A stretch of 64,000 nucleotides of DNA from Cysteiniphilum litorale (GTDB lineage Bacteria; Pseudomonadota; Gammaproteobacteria; Francisellales; Francisellaceae): NCBI RefSeq assembly GCF_003428165.1, contig NZ_QLIQ01000009.1, positions 26,338 to 90,337 on the forward strand. The letters run 5' to 3'. The notes below the pieces were generated by a model that did no database searches, had not been told where the DNA came from, and saw only the letters and a program-made list of their open reading frames with translations. The translations under genes and the position numbers were made by a program. Shown here piece after piece: positions 56,790-64,000 of the stretch (the first letter of the stretch is position 1; each line of letters opens with the position of its first letter).

Positions 56790-59700
56790 TTATGATAATG
56801 GGAAAATCATATTTTGCGCGCTAAATGCTACTGGTACTTTATGTCCATTCACTGGAATATACCAAGTCATCAGGCCATTATTCCCCGTAACCGATTGATT
56901 CACCAATTGGTACAACGCCCAGTTTCCATTATTGCTGATCGTTTGATTCGTCGAGTTGTTTAATACCACGCCAATGCTCACCTCCGCAGGTTTCCACCAA
57001 TCATATTCAATGGCTTGTTGTAGCGGTTTTGCGTCTATGCCAACAACAGAATTGTTGTTTAATGAAAGGTAAGTCATCTTGATATAGTTGCTTGCTAATT
57101 TCTTTTGGTAAAATGGTTCTGCTTGAAGCATAATTTGTAGCGGCTTTGGCTTGCCGTCACTACTCCAAAGTGCATTGCTGATATATTGCATTTGCTGCAC
57201 ATCTTGAAGAATACTCGCCAAATTCAAGGCGCCTGCATAAGGCACTTTTCTCATCTGCCAGATGCCATTTTTGTTCACAAACACTTGTGCGAATTTTTGC
57301 TTAAACAAATCCCAAAATTGCCCATCTTTTGGTGACAATAGACTAGTTAATACTTTAGGTGACATCGTCTGTGACGCCGTTAAACGCATTGGAAAGCTGT
57401 TTTCAATCGTATCAACCATATTCGCCAACTTCTCAGTCCAAACCGTATCAAAATAATTAGCTACTTGCTGCATTCCTAACATATATACCACTGAAAATAT
57501 CTGAACAAATGGCTTACGCTGCGCTATAGGCATGTGGATTTTATCAAGCTCATTGTTTGTCAAACGCATATAAGAGCTTGATGAATCTAAATAAATCGCC
57601 AATGCTTGATTTGCCAAGGCAGACATGCCGTCACTATTGACTAAGTGACTATCTTGATCTTGATATAACAGTTGATTACGCAGTGTTGAGATAATATTGA
57701 TATAGCCACTTAATCCTGCGTTACTGTTTTGTTTGCTGGTGCTTATCCCCAATAATAAGCTATCGAAATTCTGCAGCTGATGGTAGCTTGCAAAGCTTTG
57801 ACTAATTTGCTTTATAAAGTCATATTTCAGCATGTTTTTATCAAAGTTTGTATTACTATTGATTTGTGTAATTAATGCCAATAATGGTGAGCTTGGTTGC
57901 TTCATGTTATATAAAGCAACTTTTAATGCAGCAACACTCGTTATATTGTAGTCAAAGTGAGTGATCAATTGGTTATAGGCTTCAATATAGCGCTGCGTAT
58001 ACTGATCAATCGATTGATTAAAGACTTTCTGCAACTGTGTGGTATCAATATGCTCTTGGCTTAATTTAGCCACTAGATGCTTGTAGGCTTCAATATCTGG
58101 AATAACCACATTTTGTATATAATTACCCGTGAAACTTGAAGCGACCTGATTATTTGCTGACAATAATGTTGATCCTTGGTTAGGATCTGTATGTTTAGAC
58201 AAAAACAAATTACCTGAGTGATGTGTATACTCGTCAATAAGCGTATTAATTTTTGCACGCACAATCATTTGCTGCCAATTGCCATAACTAAATTGATCAC
58301 TACCATATGCCTTAGGCAAGTTGCTACTTTGCCCTTCTACAATAGTTGTGCTTATCGCATTTAACAAATCTGAAAAATCTCGCGCCTTAGCCACTGCAAA
58401 ATCAGGCTCATTGGCTAATAGTTTAATCAAGTTTAGGTAAGTCGCATTTTGTGCTTGCTCTTGCTCCTGTGAACCCAATCTATCAATAAATTGCTGCAAA
58501 AACTTTAGTTCATTGTGTGACAAATGTGACTGCATCGCAGGTAGAAATTGATACAGCGCTGATTTAAGTATAATTTTAGATGCAAAACGATCATAAATCG
58601 CCCGATAAAAATGTTTGATATCCGATATTTTAATCGCACTATCCTGCAACATAATATTGATTGCCACCATAACAGATTGATAGCTGTCACTATCATCCAA
58701 CGGAATCGCATCGATTGATTGTCCTGTAAATTCATCTGTAGGAACTCTATCATTATATTTAATATACAAGCGGATCGTTTTTTCTGGTAGCTGACTTAAA
58801 CTTGAAAAAACATTGGCATAATGCAGAATAAAATCACGCTCATTCTGCTTGGTTACATGTGTAATCAATAGCAATGCAGCTAATTGAACATCGCTCGTTG
58901 ATTGCTCAATCAATGGTTTTATATTGCTTTGATATATGCTATTAGCAATTTTCTGCTTGATTCCATGCATTAAAATAAATTGCGGATAAATATCAGCAAT
59001 AGGTGTACTGGCAATATCTTGTTGATAATCCAGTGTGATTTTTTGCATCTTGTCAGCAAAATCATTTAATGAAATTTGCTTATTTTGCACTAAATTCGCA
59101 ACCGTATTTGCCGTATGATCAAAAGCCACTTGTCTGCTTTGTAATTTGGAAGCGTAAAATATCATAAAGCCAATGAGCCCAGCACTTAATGTACTTGCTG
59201 ATAATCGAAATAGTGAAATAGGCTGTCGTATCTTCTTATACGTTAACGTCAAGATATTTGGTGTGCCCTGCGCTGCTTGCGCCAGAAATAATGCCTGAAT
59301 TTTTGGTGTTAATGTCACTTGGTTCTCATAGTGCAATGTATCAACAATAACATGCATTGCCTCCAAAGATTGCCTAATCCCATCCAGTATCAATAGCTGA
59401 TTCATAAAAATATGACTATCTTCAACATTAATCAATCGACTTTTTAATGCCATCAGTTTATCGGCAAACACTTCTAGTAGCTGCCCACCTTCATTTGGCT
59501 GATACATACATATATTTTGAAGCTCCATCGATAGAGCACTAGATTCTTCAGTCATCTTGGTGTGTGATAACTGTATACAAACTGGTAGACGACGTTTTTT
59601 AATCTTTTGCATGACATCAATTTTTGCACGGATAAGTTGCGCTAGATTCTGCAAATCATCACTGCTTTGCTGCAAAAGCTTATCAACATCAAGACTAATA

Positions 59701-60191
59701 ATAATCGTAGGAATCTGCCCACGAAAGATCTTCTTCCATAGGCGCTTTAATAAAAGAACTTCTAATTTATCATCTTCATCAAGACGCGCTTGCCCGATTT
59801 CATAGATAAATGACTTATTGTCAATAAAATAATTATCCAAACCATCTGGTTTATATTTCAAATAAAATTGACGACGAAAATGCTCAAACTGTGTGTGCTT
59901 TACCACACTGCCTTTCTCTGCCAAATTAATATGCAAATAATACTGGCAAAGCTTCATTTTTCTTCTTAATGCAAATGGCAAATCCTGCTTAAATAGTTTA
60001 AAACTTTTAATGCCACTATTTGAGGTAAACACGCTTTTTAGGCTAAGCCAAAGCTTCTTTAACTTAACCGAATTTTGAATAAATTTTTTGTAAATTTTTT
60101 GAATTGCCTGCACAAGCAACCAAAAACCACCTAAGCCTAAAATCAAAAGGCAAATAGGGTTGTGCAATATACTTTTTATCGCTTCACTCAT
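56790..60191 (-). CDS. tssM: T6SS inner-membrane protein TssM (IcmF family) without Walker A
   Basis: 1133 residues. One N-terminal membrane helix (ICLLILGLGGFWLLVQAI) and a second around residue 335 (LSAGLIGFMIFYASKLQSR), then a large periplasmic domain with the IcmF C-terminal part (WYIPVNGHKVPVAFSAQNM near the end). The cytoplasmic region has the layout of the IcmF NTPase domain (TIIISLDVDKLLQQ), but no GxxxxGKT/S loop is seen. Largest gene of the cluster, just after the regulator. Confidence 0.88.
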   Translation of the reverse strand: MSEAIKSILHNPICLLILGLGGFWLLVQAIQKIYKKFIQNSVKLKKLWLSLKSVFTSNSGIKSFKLFKQDLPFALRRKMKLCQYYLHINLAEKGSVVKHTQFEHFRRQFYLKYKPDGLDNYFIDNKSFIYEIGQARLDEDDKLEVLLLKRLWKKIFRGQIPTIIISLDVDKLLQQSSDDLQNLAQLIRAKIDVMQKIKKRRLPVCIQLSHTKMTEESSALSMELQNICMYQPNEGGQLLEVFADKLMALKSRLINVEDSHIFMNQLLILDGIRQSLEAMHVIVDTLHYENQVTLTPKIQALFLAQAAQGTPNILTLTYKKIRQPISLFRLSASTLSAGLIGFMIFYASKLQSRQVAFDHTANTVANLVQNKQISLNDFADKMQKITLDYQQDIASTPIADIYPQFILMHGIKQKIANSIYQSNIKPLIEQSTSDVQLAALLLITHVTKQNERDFILHYANVFSSLSQLPEKTIRLYIKYNDRVPTDEFTGQSIDAIPLDDSDSYQSVMVAINIMLQDSAIKISDIKHFYRAIYDRFASKIILKSALYQFLPAMQSHLSHNELKFLQQFIDRLGSQEQEQAQNATYLNLIKLLANEPDFAVAKARDFSDLLNAISTTIVEGQSSNLPKAYGSDQFSYGNWQQMIVRAKINTLIDEYTHHSGNLFLSKHTDPNQGSTLLSANNQVASSFTGNYIQNVVIPDIEAYKHLVAKLSQEHIDTTQLQKVFNQSIDQYTQRYIEAYNQLITHFDYNITSVAALKVALYNMKQPSSPLLALITQINSNTNFDKNMLKYDFIKQISQSFASYHQLQNFDSLLLGISTSKQNSNAGLSGYINIISTLRNQLLYQDQDSHLVNSDGMSALANQALAIYLDSSSSYMRLTNNELDKIHMPIAQRKPFVQIFSVVYMLGMQQVANYFDTVWTEKLANMVDTIENSFPMRLTASQTMSPKVLTSLLSPKDGQFWDLFKQKFAQVFVNKNGIWQMRKVPYAGALNLASILQDVQQMQYISNALWSSDGKPKPLQIMLQAEPFYQKKLASNYIKMTYLSLNNNSVVGIDAKPLQQAIEYDWWKPAEVSIGVVLNNSTNQTISNNGNWALYQLVNQSVTGNNGLMTWYIPVNGHKVPVAFSAQNMIFPLS

Positions 60192-60213
60192 ATCTTAATA
60201 AACCTTGCTTTGA

Positions 60214-61002
60214 TTAAACATAAATGAGTTTATTGCTTGATGAATAAATACCTGAGATAAGTTTAAATAGATATACCAGCTGTAATGGCGTGCTGATATT
60301 AAACTTACTCTTGATCATCTTCAGATGATTACTCACCGTGTGTTTGGAAATAAACAATCGATCTGCTATTTCCTGATAACTGGCACCATGCATATAAAGT
60401 GTCAAACATTCTGCTTCTTTTGGTGACATGCGTACACCTTCGCTAGATATATATTCCTTGGGAAACAGCTTTACTTGCTCTTGTGAGAAATAGCTTTCCA
60501 CATATGCTGCAAGATCACTATTGGACTCGATCTTCTCAAGGTAACTACATGCAGTTGTTGTTAATTCTTTTTTCACACAATCAATGAAAGTATTGATTTC
60601 ATCAATGCCACTCATGAGTTGGCTATTGCTCATATCCGTACTAAAGAAAATCGAAATCAAAATGCCGTTGTTATAGGGTTCGACATAAGAAAAAGCATTG
60701 TTTACATTAGAGATATATTGCTGCTTCAAGCTCAATAAATGCGCTAATGTTGATGACTCATTACTAAACTCAATTTTTGATAGCTTAAATAAGTCAGGTA
60801 AAAGAGCCGATTTAGCACTTACCATATCTTTAATAAACTGTTCTTGCATTCCTAGCATTAACAATTTGCCATCACTATCAGCAAAAAACATCAAACAACT
60901 TTCTATATTCAGAGCGTTTAGTGCCGTAATACGCGTTTGTAGAATTTTCTTATAGCGATATGAAAATTGTATGATTTTTTGTAGTGTACTTTCCTGCAAC
61001 AT
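60214..61002 (-). CDS. LuxR-family transcription regulator heading the T6SS cluster
   Basis: 262 residues. C-terminal LuxR helix-turn-helix (MSPKEAECLTLYMHGASYQE, then IADRLFISKHTVSNHLKMIK). The ~190-residue N-terminal part is a probable sensor domain, with no phospho-acceptor pattern of a response-regulator receiver domain recognised. It lies 22 bases before tssM in the same direction, so it is likely cotranscribed and controls the cluster. Ligand unknown. Confidence 0.82.
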   Translation of the reverse strand: MLQESTLQKIIQFSYRYKKILQTRITALNALNIESCLMFFADSDGKLLMLGMQEQFIKDMVSAKSALLPDLFKLSKIEFSNESSTLAHLLSLKQQYISNVNNAFSYVEPYNNGILISIFFSTDMSNSQLMSGIDEINTFIDCVKKELTTTACSYLEKIESNSDLAAYVESYFSQEQVKLFPKEYISSEGVRMSPKEAECLTLYMHGASYQEIADRLFISKHTVSNHLKMIKSKFNISTPLQLVYLFKLISGIYSSSNKLIYV

Positions 61003-61142
61003 ATAACGATTACCTCATCCTGTATTAAACAATCATTGCTTATGTTCATCAACGCTCAGTAGCGCTTGACCTGATGATTATGGTATGAAAAACTGATGAG
61101 GATTTAAACAATATAAAGATGACTAAAGATTACTGATACATT
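61003..61142. other. Gap upstream of the regulator with promoter, no gene
   Basis: Holds the predicted promoter at 61024-61052 and an imperfect inverted repeat AACGCTCAGTAGCGCTT (61051-61067) just upstream of its -35. No other gene seen. The rest of the gap to 61328 is the remnant described separately. Confidence 0.35.
61024..61052 (-). promoter_or_regulatory. Predicted promoter of the regulator/T6SS cluster
   Basis: Minus strand -35 TTGATG (61047-61052), 17-base spacer, -10 TTTAAT (61024-61029). Confidence 0.35.
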
Positions 61143-61328
61143 TTATTCATTAAAAGGATTCATGCTAAGTACGTCATCATATTGCGCACCTAACTCTCCA
61201 AACTTTTTATGTGAATGTGAATAGAATTTCACAAATCTTATCCCTGAAAAACTAAATACAGCTGGTGATTTATAGCCTTGAGAATCAATTAAACAACGAT
61301 AATGCTGTTGATACTGTAGCGCCTGATC
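61143..61328 (-). pseudogene. Coding-like remnant in frame after the hydrolase stop
   Basis: After the TGA of the hydrolase gene the same frame runs on for 61 sense codons to TAA at 61143-61145, and the peptide looks protein-like (RCLIDSQGYKSPAVFSFSG, KFYSHSHKKFGELGAQYDD). There is no ATG near its beginning and no ribosome-binding site. Either the tail of a lost gene, or part of a longer protein cut off by the TGA. Not recognised. Confidence 0.4.
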
Positions 61329-61928
61329 TCAAGAGGAAATTAGGCATTTAGTGTCGATTACCTGCGCGAATCCAAATGCAATATTCTTAATTGCCGCTAA
61401 GTGCAAGTCAGCATTAACTGTTGCCGTCGCATCGCTGACAAAAAAAGCGTTATAACCACGCATAAAGGCATCTCTAGTTGTTGTCTCACAACAACAGTTT
61501 GTCATCACACCACAAATAATCACATCTTTAATTTGATGATCTTGTAAGATCTTATCAAGGTTTGTTTGATAAAAGGCACTATATTGACTCTTATCAACAA
61601 TTTCAGCCCCCGTTAGATCAAACTCATCAATAATTTGCCACGCTTCACTGTCTTTAACAATTTGATCGCCACCCCACCACTGAATCATATTTTCTGAGGT
61701 TTGCGAGCTATCATTATGGCGCACAAATATCTTTTTAATGTGATGCTGGTCTGCAAATGCAATTAACTGTTTAACATGATTTATTTGTTTATCCGAAATA
61801 ATCTCGCCGTGGAAAACATTTTGCATCTCAATAATAACCAATGCGGCGTGTTGCTTATTCAAAGTTTTACGGCGTGTATTGATATCAGAAATTTGATCTA
61901 ATGAAACGTCATAGTGCATAAAACTCAC
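61329..61928 (-). CDS. Isochorismatase-family cysteine hydrolase
   Basis: 199 residues, about the family size. Cysteine hydrolase pattern: N-terminal ALVIIEMQNVF, Lys in DKSQYSAFYQTNLDKIL, and the nucleophile region IICGVMTNCCCETTTRDAF with the cis-peptide VM before the Cys. The catalytic Asp usual in the DMQ motif is Glu here. Substrate unknown; could act on amides such as nicotinamide or N-carbamoyl compounds. Stands alone between T6SS and tRNA-Asn. Confidence 0.82.
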   Translation of the reverse strand: MSFMHYDVSLDQISDINTRRKTLNKQHAALVIIEMQNVFHGEIISDKQINHVKQLIAFADQHHIKKIFVRHNDSSQTSENMIQWWGGDQIVKDSEAWQIIDEFDLTGAEIVDKSQYSAFYQTNLDKILQDHQIKDVIICGVMTNCCCETTTRDAFMRGYNAFFVSDATATVNADLHLAAIKNIAFGFAQVIDTKCLISS

Positions 61929-62067
61929 TTTTATTAACTCGCTAACTTTGCCACATCATAACGTCTTTTAAAGGATACTCAAATCATTTCACTCAAGCAC
62001 TCAAACTCTTAAAATGACCATGTTTTCATCAACTTGGTAAATATTCTCTTTTTTTAAATAAAAGCTA

Positions 62068-62096
62068 TTGACTCGCAAACGCATCGCCTATAGAAT
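62068..62096 (+). promoter_or_regulatory. Strong promoter of tRNA-Asn
   Basis: -35 TTGACT (62068-62073), 17-base spacer, -10 TAGAAT (62091-62096). The predicted start is about 12 bases before the tRNA. Confidence 0.7.
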
Positions 62097-62114
62097 CCCC
62101 TCTCGTTAAGGCAT

Positions 62115-62190
<76 letters not shown>

Positions 62191-62326
62191 TCTCAAAGCC
62201 GTATATGGCAAAGTTTTCAAACATTTTAAAATCAAAAGAGATTAACCATTCTGCATTCAATAGGTAACAAAAAATCACTACCATAGTTCAGTTAAACCTA
62301 TAATCTCAAATTATTCTACCCCAAAA

Positions 62327-62843
62327 TGTCAATACAGTTTTTTAAAAATTCTTATTCCTACACATGTCATGCAACCTGCAATGTTTTTTGCGCCTGACCT
62401 TTAAAGTCAATAGCACCTTCTTTGTCCACATTCATTGGTTTTTTGTATCCCAAGCTCTCATGGAATCTACGATGATTATAAAAATCAATATAATTAGCAA
62501 GATCAGACCTAAGCTCAGGTAAAGAACCATATTCATTAAGATAAATTCGCTCGCATTTTGCACTGCGCCAAAAACGCTCAATACAAATGCTATCAGTAGT
62601 TCGCCCTTTACCATCCATTGAGATAGTAATACCTCTACTGGATAATGCCTCAGTATGTATATGCGAGGTATATTGACTGCCTTGGTCAGTGTTAAAAATC
62701 TCAGGATTGCCAAAGCGATCAAGTGCTTCATGCAAAACACTCATTACCAGGCTGCTATCTGTTAGAACCAGCAAAAACTTTACCCAACTTGGTAAGCAAA
62801 ATTTCTGAAACGTAGACAGCATAAGGCATTGAGCCATACACAA
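62327..62843 (-). mobile_element. Remnant of an IS3-family insertion sequence
   Basis: Contains the C-terminal part of an IS3-type transposase. Next to it, TGTCAATACAG at 62327 could be the terminal inverted repeat, but the matching other end was not found. The left part of the element (orfA and most of orfB) is missing. Confidence 0.5.
62367..62843 (-). pseudogene. IS3-family transposase (orfB) fragment
   Basis: 158 codons. From about codon 28 the frame matches the rve integrase core of IS3 OrfB: EIFNTDQGSQYTS with the second catalytic Asp, MDGKGRTTDSICIERFWRSA with the catalytic Glu, then YIDFYNHRRFHESLGYKKP. The first catalytic Asp and the upstream helix-turn-helix are missing. The first 25-30 codons do not fit, so the frame was broken around 62765-62843. 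The C-terminus is intact. Inactive as it stands. Confidence 0.82.
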
Positions 62844-62918
62844 AGTTGAGTTAAGGCACTACAGATTTTTTGTGTTTTTTTTGATTTTTTGATTTTTTGT
62901 GAAGACGTGATCGATGCG

Positions 62919-64000
62919 CTATAGCGTTGTAATGATCTGCTTTAGTGGAATAGCTGGCGCATTACAGGCTTTATAAATCTTAGCCTGATCATGATTGGGC
63001 TTAGTTGACTTACGAATATGTAAGGTTTTCCCTTCCTTGGTTTGCATAGTTGTCGTGACACGATAATGCGTGCTTAATTTTAACAAAATAGTCTCCCAGC
63101 TATCATGGATGTCCACTTTCTTAAGCTGGAAACGGATGCAATGCAAAATATGATAGGCAAGTATACTAATAAAAATATGACCACTTATGCGCTCTGTGGT
63201 TTGATGATAAACAGGACGCATCCCTAAGTCACTTTTTAATACTCTAAAGGCAGCTTCAATATCATTGAGCATGCGATAGGTTTGCCATATTTGTTGATTA
63301 TTTAAATGGGTTTGATTGGTACGAATGCAGTAAATCCCCTTGTTTTTATTCGCTCGAGTTTCCTTGTCATGCCAAGTCAAGGATAAGGCATTTTCTTTGT
63401 TGGCATCTGCTTTTAACTCTAACTCAAAATGACTCGCTACTTTGCTGTATTTTTCTTTTAATCTTCCCAGCTTTTCGCAGACTTTATCATATTTCTTGGT
63501 GCAGCCTTTTTTGCTTAAGCCTATTTTTACCTTTTCTAATTCCTCAATAAATCGTTGTTTAAATTTCTCATACATCGCACTACCTTTGCTCTCCATCCCC
63601 TGCGAATGGCAATACAGTTCTACCTCGTCGCCATCTGACGGCTTAACTAAATAGGTAGTGACCTTGTTATCCTGATCTTCTTTGACAACAACATCTGAAA
63701 TGTCCTCTGGTAAGGATAAATTACGTTTACGTGATATCACCAAATACTTATAACCATGCTCTGTCAACCATTGGATATTGTCCTCTGTAGCAATACCGGC
63801 ATCCATAACTACTATAGCCTCTTTGCTACAAGGTTTAACCATTTCCTCTAATGTTTTTGGCTCAGAAACATTGCCCTTAAACAACTGACTCTTTTTGATA
63901 AACCCAGAACCATCCAGCACCAGCGCTAAGGTCACTAACATGCAGTCGCTGCGTTTTTCTTTTGATCGTCCTAAAGCGCCTAGCTCATTGTCCAATGATT
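62919..64000 (-). CDS. IS1634-like DDE transposase (5' end beyond window)
   Basis: About 360 codons visible; the frame continues past the right edge. Family features: LVLDGSGFIKKSQLFKGN (an Asp), IVVMDAGIATEDNIQWL (second Asp), and the long YRMLNDIEAAFRVLKSDLGM region with Glu, followed by ISGHIFISILAYHILHCIR. The middle is a charged helical insert typical of IS1634. Terminal repeats lie outside or were not identified. Probably intact so far as seen. Confidence 0.85.
   Translation of the reverse strand, partial: SLDNELGALGRSKEKRSDCMLVTLALVLDGSGFIKKSQLFKGNVSEPKTLEEMVKPCSKEAIVVMDAGIATEDNIQWLTEHGYKYLVISRKRNLSLPEDISDVVVKEDQDNKVTTYLVKPSDGDEVELYCHSQGMESKGSAMYEKFKQRFIEELEKVKIGLSKKGCTKKYDKVCEKLGRLKEKYSKVASHFELELKADANKENALSLTWHDKETRANKNKGIYCIRTNQTHLNNQQIWQTYRMLNDIEAAFRVLKSDLGMRPVYHQTTERISGHIFISILAYHILHCIRFQLKKVDIHDSWETILLKLSTHYRVTTTMQTKEGKTLHIRKSTKPNHDQAKIYKACNAPAIPLKQIITTL

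Overview
The window is AT-rich gammaproteobacterial chromosome. Housekeeping gene order (rpsF-rpsR-rplI, tolQRAB-pal-cpoB, hemDXY, yceD-rpmF-plsX-fabH, fkpB-ispH) is typical of Gammaproteobacteria. The AT bias and a stand-alone small VgrG-like spike resembling that of Francisella suggest a relative of Francisella (Thiotrichales/Fastidiosibacteraceae-like). That placement is an inference, not something the sequence proves.

Layout. Positions 1-39625 are mostly core genome. They hold an ABC-F ATPase (partial) and carB; the S6/S18/L9 operon with a leader hairpin; tRNA-Val and rpoZ; sodB divergent from grxD; metK with a long leader; mnmA; the Tol-Pal operon; mazG-gloB; hemD-hemX-hemY with sufE; yqhA, tolC and pcm; trpR and an acetyltransferase; murG; purD, a cupin and bcp; a lipid synthesis run (yceD, rpmF, plsX, fabH); ftsY, tcdA and pssA; ispH-fkpB; a secreted protein with dprA and smg; and a malic enzyme.

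Positions 39633-61002 hold one long minus-strand type VI secretion (T6SS) cluster. In transcription order it reads: LuxR-type regulator, tssM, tssG, tssJ, tssL, a tssF-like gene, a C80-like (clan CD) cysteine-peptidase candidate, a zinc-ribbon protein overlapping a glycine-zipper membrane protein, tssB, tssC, an hcp-like gene, tssK, tssA, a very long PAAR-like (DUF4280) protein, a small beta-helical spike, and a VgrG/gp27-like protein. No tssE or clpV/tssH is present in the window. The peptidase candidate and the two genes beside it interrupt the structural genes between tssF and tssB and are the best candidates for new effectors or accessory factors. A short repeated motif containing TGGCTAT occurs in three gaps of this cluster.

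Positions 61003-64000 are accessory. They hold an isochorismatase-family hydrolase with an in-frame coding-like remnant behind its stop codon, tRNA-Asn, a broken IS3-family transposase, and an IS1634-like transposase that runs off the right edge.
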